This document shows positions 12,463 through 24,596 of a stretch of 64,000 bases of DNA, piece by piece. Numbering within the stretch: position 1 is the first letter of the stretch; every line of letters begins with the position of its first letter. The notes under the pieces are model-generated. The model had not been told where the DNA came from. It saw nothing but the letters and a program-made list of their open reading frames with translations, and did no database searches. Location: positions 87,609,129-87,673,128 of the forward strand of contig CM073592.1 in assembly GCA_037074705.1 (NCBI GenBank). Direction: 5' to 3'. This DNA comes from Zhengitettix transpicula. Taxonomy: Eukaryota; Arthropoda; Insecta; Orthoptera; Tetrigidae. The position numbers and the translations under genes are program-made.

Positions 12463-13095
12463 TCTTATAAATAAAAATGAGTGTTTGTATGTATGTATGT
12501 TTGTTTGTTTGTATATTTGTATGTTCCTTATACAAATCTACACCGGTGAAGCAAATTTCACCAAATTTCGTACACGTGTTCTTTACGACCAGAAAACAAA
12601 CACTGTCGGGGTGAGACGCGTCTATCACCCCCAGAAGCGGGGTTGTACGGGGATGGAAATATTTGAACATGCTAAAACGGCCGATATTACAGTCGGATAA
12701 ATATTTTTAGGAATCAAATATATTGACAGTGTTTCTACCTTTGTTATCTGAATATAATTTTCATCCTCTACACCCTTGGGGTTAGGGGTGGAGAATACAA
12801 ATCTACACCGGTGGAGAAAATTTCACCAAATTTCGTACACGTGTTCTTTGCGACCAGGAAAGAAACACTGTTGGGGTGATACGCATCTACCACCCCCAGA
12901 AGCGGGGGTGGAAATATTTAAACATGAGAAGGGTGCACCTTTAAGTGTGGGCGTGGAGTGGCATTACATAAATGGAAAGCAGAAACTATCGAGATTGGAG
13001 TCGAATTCGGGGTTATAGTTGTCACTGAGTTTAATTATGACATTCAACTTGCCGTTTAAGTCCCCCAAGCGCGAGTGTTCGGGGGTGAAAAAGAA
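12463..13095 (+). mobile_element. Helitron 5' part, truncated
   Basis: It starts with TC preceded by A ('aatcttataaataaaaatg'), followed by a GTAT/TTGT microsatellite and 'ccttatacaaatct', the same layout as the 5' end of the complete copy at 32032-33229. The inner block with 'cggtg...aaatttcaccaaatttcgtacacgtgttctt' occurs twice (about 12541 and 12805), so the element duplicates parts of itself. No CTAG-ending hairpin is found downstream, so the 3' end is lost near 13095. The open frames across it are by-products of the repeat. Confidence 0.7.
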
Positions 13096-13889
13096 TAACC
13101 GCGCAAAGTAAAAAAAATACCTTATGTAACTCAAAGGTACTAATGAAGGTAGAACAATAAATTTTGGATTTCTCCTAACACTTTGATTGCATTTAGTAAA
13201 ATTATGTGAATTTAAGGATAATGAGTTTTGTTTGACAACTTTAATAATTCACTTTTTATCTACAACTGAATATTTTGTGTTCTTTTAACTACAAACTATG
13301 AAAGAATATAACCGAAATGAATTTAACTTCCTTTATCTTTTCGGTTAGGAATATAAAATCAGGTAAAATGAATAGCAGAAATGAATAGTTTTCTTACAAA
13401 TGTAATATGAGATTCAACAACACAGATATTAATTTAAACATAGTTGGAAGTTTCGACGCTATTTTGCGTCTTTCTCTAACAGCATTTGAACATACAATGA
13501 TAAGATCTAAAATCAAAAGAAATATACTGAATTTCTAGAGGACGTAAAATGAGTTATCTCATTGAATAATCCGGTTGCCTACTTAACTATCAAATATAAC
13601 CGCAGTGAAGATTCCAAGAAGCCAAGCCGCGTTCATCTTCAGTTCGAAGAAATTGCGTCAGAAAAACATTTGAGCCGTACCATAGAAAGAATTCAAAAAA
13701 TTCCGACAATGTGGAAAACGATGGAGCATAAAAGTGTCTCGTGAAGCTCAGTAATTTTTTTATCTCGAGTGGTTGAAGATTTCTTCATTATCTTGACATT
13801 CCAGAGTGTCAACCAATTGGAAAGTGACATGCGAGACTAGTCTCAGAAGTATCCAACATAACAAAGATGGTATAAGAAATATCTTTACT
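13096..13889. other. No gene seen
   Basis: AT-rich. A 60-codon plus-strand frame at 13562-13744 shows no family motif. Confidence 0.45.
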
Positions 13890-14560
13890 TCTCAACGTTG
13901 TTAGCTAGATATACATTTCGTAGCGAAGTTCAAGGGCTTCAATATCCTGTTCAATGAGAGAACCAAATAACTCCTTAAAATATCCATCTATCGCAGACGC
14001 CACTTCTACTATTTTGGTTGGCAAATCTTTTACCACCGAGTTATCGTTTAAAGTTTTGAAACGGAAAATAATCCCAGTAAGATAAATCTCGCGAATGAGG
14101 AAGCAATTAAAAATGTAACTATTTTTATTTTTTGGCCATCGCGATTATGGAAGTGTGAACCAGTATATTGTAATGAAACAACGCATTCTTTCTCGTCAAA
14201 TTCTTGAACTCAGCACTAAAATGCTGTAATACGTTCGCGTAATATCGTTGTTCATTTTTGAATATAGTTTTAAAAAAATACGTGCATCTAAAAAAACGGA
14301 CGACATCACCATGCCAACAGATGGAACTGTCTTTTCCTTCTCCCGTTCCAGTCAATAGTTTAAACTGTTCCTTCGTCTCAGCTGCGATGTTACGGACCAA
14401 TGTTTCATCCGTGGTTATGAATCGACGTGAAAAATCGGCTATATTGCTGTTAAACATCGCCAAACACTTGACTGAATCAGCCTTATAAATAAACGCGGCA
14501 ACCATCTTGCGATAGCTTCCTCATGTCCAAATTTTCAATGTACAGCACTTTTTTAACCTT
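13890..14560 (-). pseudogene. mariner-type transposase relic (C-terminal two thirds)
   Basis: The minus-strand frame 14505-14125 translates to mariner transposase: an FNSNIADF..RRFITTDET stretch with the first catalytic Asp, a KEQFKLLTGTGEG block, then ALFHYNILVHTS, which occupies the place of the usual HxDNAPxHTS, so the second catalytic Asp has been replaced. Farther on (about 14100-13890) another frame gives remnants of the usual SPDLxPSDYFLF..LK..LGGKRF block. A K(L)S...G.R.YL segment precedes it near 14520. Stops and frame changes are frequent and the catalytic triad is broken, so it is dead. It resembles the SETMAR/Hsmar1-like branch more than the mariner at 42641-43914. I could not find its terminal inverted repeats. 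Confidence 0.8.
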
Positions 14561-15353
14561 GTCTGGCAGCCTTCAGTAAACAGTTAAGAGAACTTACGTC
14601 ATTATTTCTGGCGTGGTCGGTTCATTTGGTCGACTACTGCGCTGTTCATCTCAGCAGCTCCCACGGCCTCGTTTAAACGCTACCATCGTTGTAAAGGAAG
14701 GAGGATATTTCCCCAAGAGTGTAATCTACCACGACTTTGATATTGGTTGGGCTGAGACCTTTCAAATGAACGCGGCAACCATCTTGCGATAGCTTCCTCA
14801 TGTGCAGATTTTCAGTCAATTTACAGCACTTTTTTAACCTTGTCTGGCAGCCTTCAGTAAACGGTCAAGTAAACTTTCGTCATTATTTCTGGCGTGGTCG
14901 GTTCATTTGGTCGACTACTGCACTGTTCTTCTCAGAAGCTCCCACGGCCTCGTTTAAACGCTACCATCCAATATTTTATCGTTGTAAAGGAAGGAGGAGA
15001 TTTTCCCAAGAGCGTAATATAGCTCGACTTTGATATTGGTTGGGCTAAGACCTTTCAAATGAACGCGGCAACCATCTTGCGATAGCTTCCTCATGTCCAA
15101 ATTTTCAGTCAATGTACAGCACATTTTTAACCTTGTCCGACAGCCTTCAGTAAACGGTCAAGTGAACTTTCGTCATTATTTCTGGCGTGGTCGGTTCATT
15201 TGGTCGACTACTGCGCTGTTCTTCTCAGCAGCTCCCACGGCCTCGTTTAAACGCTACCACCCAATATTTTATCCTTGTAAAGGAAGGAGGAGATTTTCCC
15301 AAGAGTGTAATCTGGCACGACTTTGATATTGGTTGGGCTGAGGCCTTTCAAAT
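14491..15353 (-). repeat. Tandem triplication (about 290-bp unit) of the mariner N-terminal region
   Basis: Three head-to-tail units start near 14491, 14770 and 15062, each opening with 'gcggcaaccatcttgcgata' and closing with 'gacctttcaaatgaa' or a close form. They share 'ccttcagtaaacggtcaag', 'ggcgtggtcggttcatttgg' and 'cccacggcctcgtttaaacg'. The first unit lacks about 14 bases after 'cgctacc'. Read on the minus strand each unit enters the mariner region before the catalytic core, so part of the transposase gene was duplicated twice. The plus-strand frames of 77 codons that recur here (14800, 15093) only reflect the repeat. Confidence 0.9.
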
Positions 15354-15429
15354 GAAAATATTGTATGACATAAGGATGATCAATTCTTTTTCCGTCTTTA
15401 CTAATTCACTGAGAGCTTTAACTAATGAT

Positions 15430-17274
15430 GGCTTTAAATAAAGACTGAATAATTTAGTGACTTCAAACTTCAGCTTTATATGGTTGGTACCTTAGGCCAA
15501 TTTTGTTTTTCAAACAACAACTCGACATCTATATGTTAGGTAGATCATACTCTCCTACGTTTGGTAATGTAATGGAAAATTCAACATATGTTTATAAAAG
15601 AGAGATAACTAACTGCAGTATCAACTGTATAAATAGGACTTGTATCCAAATAGATGAATTACCCTACATATGACTGAACTTAACGTCTCTGTTCAATTGT
15701 GTATGGTAGCAAATCTGATTAATTCATTGTATACAGATTTCGTTCGAACAAATATTTTTCTGCATCATCATCATCATCTTTCAGGGACATGCGTTTACTC
15801 ACCAACTTTTAACGCACTCCTTTAAATTATTGTTGAAACGGAACACCAAGTACTTACCTATCGCTGTGTGTTTAAACCACAACTGTGCCGTAATTCCGCC
15901 AGGACGTAAAAAAGTATAAATTTATCCGAAGGTGTTTCACGTAAGGAAACTTTGGTAATATTTGAGGAAAAGATGTTGGTCCGCCTCTTTTTTGCATTTC
16001 TTGGGACGAAGTTTCTGCGCTCCGCCATAAATCTAATGGCGGTGACAGGCTGCGCTAATGGGGATTTCCCCAACACGTCGCCAGGAGCTTCCATCCTAGC
16101 CGGCCTGGTCCCATCAATCAGCCTCGCACTGTATCGACCCACACGCAGCAATATGTCGCCAAAACTTCTAATTAATCCAAACCGTAAGTACCGCGTGTAT
16201 CTGAATATTAATTAAGCTTTACTTTCCACCCTAGCAAACAGCTGTTCTACTCCTATATTCATGTAACAGCCCAACCAACCTTCATTCATCGTTGTTATGT
16301 TTACTAGGTCGAAAATATCTGAGCTGCTTACCGGTAGATGAATTCTCATTATCTTCACTAACATCGTCTTTAGCGTCAACTTGTGGTAAGTATCAGTAAG
16401 TCAACGAAATTGAACCGGTTTTGGAACCTGTCTGATAAGAACCTCTAGTAACGTTACTTGAATTTTTAGTCGTATATCATAATTTTAATCATCCATAAAA
16501 CTTGAGACAATCACGATAATTATTATATTGGACAACACTACGAATGACTGAAATTAAATACAAATTCTCTGGAGCACTGAAAAATAAATTATGCCAATTA
16601 ATTCGACGACTTAAATTAGATATCTGAGGCTTAGAGATACGTTTCTTATCAAATGTAATTCATCTTTATTAATATACATATACAAAGCTGATATGAGATT
16701 TATATTTTTCATTCATAATAAACAGTAAAATAAACTACTTGGCAAACAACTAATGAGCGTAAATAATTTTTTTTAATATCCACAGAATTTCGGTCAGGAT
16801 ACATTGGTCTGCAAAAAACATTATCATTAGCTCCGGCTTGGTTATAAAAAATTCTCCTTCTGAACAGGGTAATGTGGGCGGCTCGGTAGCTATTCAAAAA
16901 CAGAGCCTATTTCCGCACTGTGTAAAAAAATTCAACTTTTGAAGGCACTTTACGAAATGGTGATCCTTACTTTAAATTGTGGCGTCAGCCGACTTGCAGT
17001 GGATCACTGGTCTTGTAAGCAGCACATCTTCTTCGGCCTCCCCGCGATGGACGTCTCTCCATAACCTTTTGTTGGCTACCGCTCGGCAAATTTTCCATCC
17101 TCTCGCCTCTCTCACTCCACTTTCCGTCCTCTATCTTTCGGTCTGCCTGCGTCTGTCTACTTTCACCCGGGTTCGGAGTTTATATTCGTACTCCGGCCCT
17201 CTCAGGCCCGCGGACACAAGGCCGGCCACTTACCGATGCTATTCACTACAATATATATTTATATATATATTTTC
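15430..17274. other. No gene seen; one GC-richer patch
   Basis: Mostly AT-rich. A more GC- and pyrimidine-rich patch at about 16980-17240 ends in an AT tract ('ctacaatatatattta') directly beside the repeat at 17275-17757. Its 100-codon frame is low in complexity and unassigned. The opposed frames at 15858-16215 are mutually exclusive and unassigned. Confidence 0.4.
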
Positions 17275-17757
17275 ATTTTAATTTAATTAGATATTAGCAA
17301 GGGTTGAGAGCTTGGCAAGTTGGAATTTGACCAGGCGCCGCCGTGGCGGATAGATAATCCGCTGGGTCTGGACTTAGACACGTAGAATGTTGACCCTCGG
17401 AAGTGACCTGGACTGTCGCACCGTGGGAAATTGAATTAACACGTGACTGCCTGAACCAATCACATTTCTTGGTTCAGGAAAGATTGATCCAAAGATTATC
17501 GAGACCATCGATATTTCATATCCATCGAAGTGGCTGTAACTCCTCGACGAAGCGTCGCCAGGGACGGAAGTACAGCCCCAAACTTGCAGTTTTCCAGAGG
17601 ACTCGGAGAGATCGAGGGTGCCACAAGATCAAGGCCAGAAATCAACGCGAGGTAACTGCCAAGTGGCTCAATCCATGACGCGCCTAGGGGAATTACCGTA
17701 AACCATTGTTTAACTTGGGATTAAGGGATCCGATTGTTTTGCCCGGCTACCTGAACA
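17275..17757 (-). repeat. Dispersed repeat, family D2, reverse copy
   Basis: The reverse complement of this stretch aligns with 10695-11222. It keeps the CCTGAACCAA/TTGGTTCAGG hairpin near 17449-17478 (one arm with a single change) and the 'ggggaattaccgtaaaccattg' end. Its low-coordinate end lies in an AT tract. With the forward copy it forms an inverted pair about 6 kb apart. Confidence 0.65.
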
Positions 17758-17994
17758 CGCATAATTTGTATCCATTTTATTTATTTATTTTCATGTTCAG
17801 TTTTCAGTAAACGGTCATGTGAACTCTCGTCATGTTGGACACATGTTAATAGAAGAATGAGAATAGGTGTTGCGTCCAAATTGCATTGTTCGCACTAACT
17901 GGGCGGAGACACAGTTAGAGGGGGCGGGGAAACTATCTAAAAATGGGGGAGTAATGTAATAAGTTAATTACATTGAAATGAAAAAAATAAAGTC

Positions 17995-18240
17995 TGATTG
18001 AAAATTAATAGTGAATAATATAACCAAAAATCAGGCAAAATAAGTGATAATAAAATAACACCACACAATGTTTCTGGAATCCTTGACCCTTTCTTTTCAA
18101 TTTTTTTTACTGGCGTGTGCAGTTGTGTCACCTAGCACCTGAAGAAAGGGACAAGGATCCCAGAAACGTTGGGTGGTATTTATATTAGTTATTTTGTCTG
18201 TATTTGGCAATCTTTTTCATTATTAAACTTATTACATTTA
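17995..18240 (+). mobile_element. Penelope-like element tail, nearly palindromic fragment
   Basis: The left part ('gtgataataaaataacaccacacaatg') is the inverse of the right part ('cgttgggtggtatttatattag'), as in the PLE at 55780-57830, where an inverted tail piece sits at the 5' end. The right part holds CTGAAGA (18139-18145), a GGGA/TCCC stem and GAAAC (18163-18167), a hammerhead-like core with one change in box 1. No RT or endonuclease remains between the ends, so it is a short deletion or 5'-truncated copy. Confidence 0.65.
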
Positions 18241-19806
18241 TAAGTTGATAATAATAATAAGAATTAGTAGTCATATCTTCAGTTTTTTTTATTTAATTTT
18301 GTTTAGTTGCTATTGTAATGGGGAAGCGTGATCAATAAATTAATTAAACCATATTAAGTTTATTTTTTACATTGTATGCCATGCTATATACTCAAATGAA
18401 TTTGAAAAGTTGAATAATAATTTAACAGTTTATTATACTATGTACAGTACAATATATTTTTGAGTTTGATAAGTGAATATGTTCAATCGTACGAATATCT
18501 TCATAGTAACCCAAAAGACTAAGAATTACAATGCATTTCCTTACATGACCTAATTTATTTTAGCTTCTTGGATTTGGTAAAATCTGATAATGGACACAGT
18601 TTCACTACAGAATTGTTTTTTAAAATTAGAAAAGAAACTTTTTCATTAGCCATCTTTTATTTGCCTAAATTCTTAAGATTTTCATCGATGGGTTAAAGGT
18701 TATGATACTTAAAAGTGGGGAAACGGTCAGGCCCAAATTCTTATATATTTCTTTCTTGCATGAAGTTTCCCAACCACCTCCACAGTTTGTTTTTGCGAGG
18801 AACGCTTGGACTCTTCAGACATTATGAATGCTTCACAGACGTACAGATTCACGTGTTGTGCGTGTCTAATATTCATTTTACACATCAAAATATTCAGTAA
18901 TGCATAAAGCAACGTAATTAACGTCGGAAATTGCAACCACATGCGACAAGGTATTTTGTAAATGAAAATTATTGAAATAATCTACGGAATGTTGGAGTAT
19001 TTTTTCGAAAAGCTCTTGAATTGGACTCGGTGGTAAGTAACAGCTGCAGAAGATAGAAGAGAAGGTTGGAGGCGAGGCAGAGCGCTGTAATATCTCTGCC
19101 GTTCCGTACCTCCCAAAGTTACGCTCCTTGCGCTCTGCGAGATAACCTCCGGGCGATAACTCAACAGCTCAAAGCCCAGCGAGGGGAATCCAGAGAGAAA
19201 ATATAATTCTGACAAGAATCAATCTATTTATCATACAAGAGTCTCTTTTGAAAATTCCCTCATCCTCTATTTTCGTGAAGTCACGTCTCCGCCTCTGCAT
19301 CTCGTTCGGCTGATATTCGTGTGTCACTCTTAATGTGAATTACAATTTCAATATCAGTCGCGGCGCTCTTCTGATATAAAGGTAATATATAGAGCTTCAG
19401 ATTGGGTTGGATTACAAGCTGCTCTAATTCCGCATCAGATGTATTTTATGTATTTCCGTGCAACCATTAAAGTCAAGCTAAAAGTGTAATATCATACCGA
19501 TATCTCACATTTTTTCTTTGATATTAATAGTTAGTCTTTGGACTTCTCATGACGATACTTAAATCAGATTTTTTGTTATATTAAGTATAGATAGAAACCC
19601 GCATTACGGATTCTTATACAGTTCGGATTATTTGGCATGTATGTATAAAACTATTACGACAGTGGATGTAGTTTTAAATATCCTTCATCGACTTTATTTT
19701 CATATACAATTATTAAAATATTCCTTAAAGTCAATTTCATACCTTCAATTCATTTTTTTATTGATCAATTTAAATAAATCCGGTAACTCCTGAATGCATT
19801 CATATA

Positions 19807-19807
<1 letters not shown>
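18241..19807. other. No gene seen
   Basis: AT-rich. Short overlapping frames at 18715-19215 carry no recognisable motif. Confidence 0.45.

Positions 19808-19853
<46 letters not shown>
19808..19853. repeat. (TA)n microsatellite
   Basis: About 22 TA units run directly into the TGTAAT end of the LTR at 19854, consistent with insertion into an AT tract. Confidence 0.95.
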
Positions 19854-19856
<3 letters not shown>

Positions 19857-20856
19857 AATAATTATAAGAAAGCCTTTATTTAGTTTAATTTGAATTTAAA
19901 TGAATTTACGTCACGGGAAGCACCAAAATGTATGATTAAATGGAAGGATTTTTATTAAATGAAAAGATCTAAATTAACAAAAAAAAAATATTTATTTTGT
20001 GACAATAACTCAAAAACAATTACAATTTAAAATATTATTTTCTGGGGGCCTTCACTGGGTTTTATAATGGACACATCAAATTGATTTAAAAAAACTAATT
20101 AACACACAGTTTATAATTCACCTAGACAATATGTCGATAGGAAGGAATTAAAATAAAAGAAATTAACGCTGATTGACAATTAAAATAGAACGAAATCTGA
20201 CTTCTATCTTTTAATTACGTTTACATAAATAATTATTTTGTATTTTGTTACTCACATCTGTCCAGCTGATTCCAGCATTCGTTTTTGTTTTCGGAAGTAC
20301 ACTATTGCAAAAATTTTACACTGATTCTAATATCTGCTCACAGATTTTACACTCTTTATGTCAACCTTGATAGGCTCCCAGGAACTCGGATGATCCTCCT
20401 TTTTCTCAGCTATCTGGTGACCTCTTGCCTTATATAAATCCTGTGATTCATAGATTTGCTAGTCTTTTTTACTTTGGAACTTAAACTGCAAATTTACTAT
20501 TCCTACAGACGTAAAAACTGAACTCCTTTCCTGGCTGCTGATAGACGTAAAAACTGCTAACTTAGCGATATTAACGGGATAATACTTCCGTGAATGTTTT
20601 TACTGTGTCTTAAATTCACAACTTTGCTTAATGATACGTTAAACGACGGCTAGTCTCTGCTCTAGACTCATTTGTTCCGTCCTCCGAAATGTTCCGTCAC
20701 CAACTAATTCTTAGTGCTCTCCAGTTTCACGCGCATACGCCATTTTGACTTTCCGACAAAGTAACAAAGCTCGGGTCTATTGTCGCTTTGGATGCTCCTG
20801 CCGCTACAATTAAATTTTATTAAAACCAATTAATGACCGAATTAATTGGCCTTACA
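19854..20856 (-). mobile_element. Solo LTR, family L1, reverse
   Basis: It is bounded by TGTAAT and TTACA and by ATAT on each side. Its reverse complement shares order and sequence with 5866-6886 and 25545-26480 ('ccaattaatt', 'aaaatggcgtatgcgcg', 'ggatcatccgagttcctg', 'ggacagatgtgagtaaca'). No retroelement genes adjoin it. It lies 14 bases from the next ATAT-flanked unit (20871-21949). Confidence 0.8.
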
Positions 20857-20870
20857 ATATATATATATAC

Positions 20871-21949
20871 TGTGGTAATTAAATACATGTAATTATTTAA
20901 TAAACAAAATTTTACGATTTTCATTGTCGGCGGCGTAAACATAAGAATTGTGCACAAGAATATGAAGCCTATAATGCTTGCTTGCTAAAGTTGCTAGACG
21001 CACTGAAAGTCAGTGTGTTTTGGGAGGATGATGAATGTTTTTGTCAGAACTTGAGATTGAGAATTGCTTGGACTCTGAAGGCGAAAGGCTGTGTTTTGAG
21101 GAGGGGGTAATTGAGAATTGCTTGGACCAGAAAAGCGAACATGATTCAAAGTTCCTGTTCCTATATACAATCAAGTGTATAGAGGCAACAGAGACATAAT
21201 ATATTAATGTCCCAGGTTTATGAATTACGAGTCGACAATCTGAAGTATTTGTCCATTGGCATAATTATACAAGCATCAGAGATTTAAATACAATGTTATC
21301 AACTATAAAGACCAGGAAGTGCTTTGTGTCTGAAAATTACAACCGCATTAAATTCAGTGAAATATGGCCTGTCTGTAAAGTGTTTAACAATAATCGAGTG
21401 AGAACGAGCCCCAGATGAGCAGCTAATTGTAATGAAAACAAAAAAGAAAATTTATTAATTGTAAACCTAATGTAAATAATAATTATCGTCAGATTTCATA
21501 TTCAATAATTGATTAAGTTAAGAATTTTTCACATTGTAAGTTTTTAATTGTCATTTTGTAACATTCTTTATTAGAGGCCCGATAGTCGGCCCTCAAATTA
21601 AGCCGTGGCACTTAAACAACTTGTAAAAAAATTTCAATTGTGATAAGTTGATTTTTAAAAATTAACTTTGTTTTATATTTTGAATTCAGATTTTTCATTT
21701 AAAAACCTATCATTTTTTACTTTTAATTTGTTTTTTTTTAAATCTAATTAAATTGTATTATTACAAATATGATCGAATGGGAGCTTATTTAAATTGAATA
21801 ATTAGTCATTGAATAGTGTGCATTACATTTTGGTCTCCAACGTGGCGCAAAACATTTAAAAATTGTTCATTTAATTGTGATCATTACATATTGTGCCTTA
21901 ACGTGAGGTTTATTTAAATTTAATAATGTAATTAAATATGTTTATTACA
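20871..21949 (+). mobile_element. LTR-like unit in AT tract, family unclear, probably with primer-site remnant
   Basis: It starts TGTGGTAATT after an AT tract and ends TTATTACA before ATATAT. Two inner points, near 21831 and 21890, read like an LTR end followed by a primer-site-like stretch ('gcattacattttggtctccaacgtgg' split over the point, and 'cattacatattgtgccttaacgtg'). This suggests an LTR plus leader, partly duplicated. No gag or pol is seen. The alternative is a composite of several small insertions. Confidence 0.45.
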
Positions 21950-22070
21950 ATATATATCCATTGACTACTAAAACATAAATGTTGTATTCTGAATTTTTTT
22001 ACAAAAAATCATAACACCCTTGGACCATGCTTCAAATATATTTTTTATAATGTTAAAACGCATATTAACT

Positions 22071-22208
22071 CTTCAGGATGTCTGGAGAGAATATATTACT
22101 ACATTCAGGAGATGCCGAAGGTATGTCATTGTCAGAAAAATGATTGAAAATAAGGAAATTTACGAATTTACTGAATATATTAACATGTACCCTCCAGACA
22201 TCCTGAAG
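22071..22208. repeat. Perfect 17-bp inverted repeat with related direct repeat nearby
   Basis: The arms cttcaggatgtctggag (22071-22087) and its reverse complement (22192-22208) are perfect. Between them 'acattcaggagatgccgaa' (near 22103) recurs at about 22325. It could be a minor foldback element. The 88-codon open frame spanning it shows no motif. Confidence 0.7.
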
Positions 22209-24559
22209 AATCGCTACACAATATCCGAAATATACTTGAAATATCGTTCAATGTACTTATATTTTTTTAAAATAAATTCAGACTAAAAAATTTGTTTCAA
22301 TAGCCAGTCCAAATATATATGAATACATTCAGGAGATGCCGAATTTATTTGAATACATCAATGTCCGAAAAATGGAGAACGGATCAATGTAACTAAAAAA
22401 GAAATTTTATATTTTGGGAAACGAAGTTTATAACGACGTTCATGGTTTGAAAAATTAGCGAAATTTTCTTTTCCGCGATTTATATAAAAATATAGGTAAA
22501 TTCAATTAATAACACCATAAATATCGGACTTGACAGTTGTTGAAATGACTCAAATATATTTTAATTTTGGTTATTTGCAGCTAGATTAATCCACTTTAGA
22601 AGGAAACAAATAAAGCGTGTGTCAAATGTGTCTCTTACTTTGTCTTTTATATTGATTTGGATTCGTGTCAGAAAACTAGTGATTTGCAAGTAACGATGAA
22701 AGAAAATTTCTCGTGTTGATCAACTAATTTTTATTGAAATATATGTCACCTCAGAATACAAAAGAGAACATCACTGTGTAACGTCTAATAAAACGTTTCA
22801 ATACAGATTTCAAAAGAAGGAATCAGCAAATAAATCCACTACCAGTCAAATTTTATGAACGTGATAGGCGATTATGGATTTTAAGACACAGACTTGATCA
22901 AGAAACCTAAAAATATAAACTTTATGAATTCATGTATGTTTAAATCTCTTACACGCAGAAAATTCCAGAAGCGACTTGCCACAACGGGTGAACAAGGAAA
23001 GTTTTCTGAACACGTGTTTTGGGGAACAAAAGTGATGTGGTCATTTGAGGTGGTGAAAGCCCACAGTAAATTAATAGCTGTTCGATGTACGTGAACATAC
23101 AACGATAAGGGGCACAGTCTGTGCTGACAGGCGTAATGGTGCCAAGAATAGACGGCGGCCAAAACCCAAGAATTATATTTCTGTTTTTGACAGACTTTTG
23201 TTTGTAGAAGTGGGAAAGAGAAGTTTCCCCCAGCTTTCGGGTACGGGTTATGCGCATGTTCCTCGACACGGCTACGTGTTGCTTACAGATGAATATTCCG
23301 TTCACGGTTCTCACAGATGTCAGTTGCTTGATCGCAGCAGTGGAGTGGAGTTCTTGAGATTGAAATTGAAAGCAGCGTAGTTTGCTAACTCAACGAGGAG
23401 ATTGGGTTAAAAGTCATAAGAACGGTCGCAAATAGTTTGGAGACAAGATATTTTCAATACGTTAGATTAAAAAACATGATAATAATTGGATTTATGTACA
23501 TGTTGATCCATCTTGGTAGGGATTACGTCTAGTTGCGTCATCCATAAAAACAACCCACGTTAGTCTACGTCCAGAAAAAAATAATTTATCAACGACTCTT
23601 AACAATCTACAAAAGCAGTACTATATTGTTTATATAAAATTTCATCACTTCATTTATTAAATATACGTATCAACAGATTCAACCTGATAGAGAATCGAGT
23701 CACATTCAAATTTAATGTTTTTTTTAAAAAAAAAGAATTAATAAATATATTCTAAACCAAGAAAAATAATTTATTTCATTTAACACTAAACATACATTCA
23801 TTTATATTACACACAGTTATTATGTAATGGAAATTATGCCTTGACACTGATTATAAAATCTCTGGTAATCAAATTAAATTAGTCATTGTAATTAATTGGA
23901 ATATCAAACTATTGCAATGCGTTATAATTTTACCCTATAGTAATAGTTAATGAACAGGTGGCACAGTAGTTCCACCTTACACCAAATTGTGATTTGGGAT
24001 TTCTCTAATATTTCTACATTTTTAATGCAATTTTATCATTCACTATTCTCTTAAAAAAATAATAATGAAAGGTAATTTAAATACCTCTGTGGTTGCAATT
24101 CCCTCTGATATACCCTCAGCGCTGTTGGTACAGTAATTATTCAACATATTTCCAAAACATCATTCACACTCCACCACCTATTTATATCAACACGGACTAA
24201 CAGTTGTTAGATAAAACCAAGAAAGGAAAAAAAAGGACTCAAGTATAGAAAACACAAAACATAATCAAATATCAGGTTACTAAGATATCTACTGTCGTAT
24301 TTTTTCGTCGGACACAGTAACTTTCACGTCCGTATTTTCATTTTATTTGACAGTTTTCAGTGTATAATCCGTGATGAGGGTCACTTTAAACTTATTATCT
24401 TGCAAGATCTTCATTAAAATGAATATATAAATTTTCTAAAAATTGTTACGTTGGGAACCTACGTACGTACGGAAGGAATTTGAGTACGCAACCAGTTTTT
24501 CCTCGTCTTCAGCAGACAGTTTATTGATGTTTTGGGAAACGTTGCTTCGTGAGGGTAAA

Positions 24560-24560
<1 letters not shown>
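22209..24560. other. No gene confidently seen
   Basis: AT-rich. At 22881-23380 frames of 60-121 codons lie on both strands. A plus-strand piece with 'FWGTKVMWSFEV' vaguely recalls a transposase but I do not find catalytic motifs. I leave it unassigned. Confidence 0.4.

Positions 24561-24593
<33 letters not shown>
24561..24593. repeat. (TA)n microsatellite
   Basis: A pure TA run directly abuts the TGTAAT end of the next LTR. Confidence 0.95.

Positions 24594-24596
<3 letters not shown>

Noticed and set aside
14800..15326. Repeated 77-codon plus-strand proteins
   Set aside because: They recur only because the DNA is triplicated; the coding strand of the mariner is minus.
22881..23380. Possible transposase remnant
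   Set aside because: A few residues recall a DDE transposase but no catalytic pattern could be placed and both strands have competing frames.
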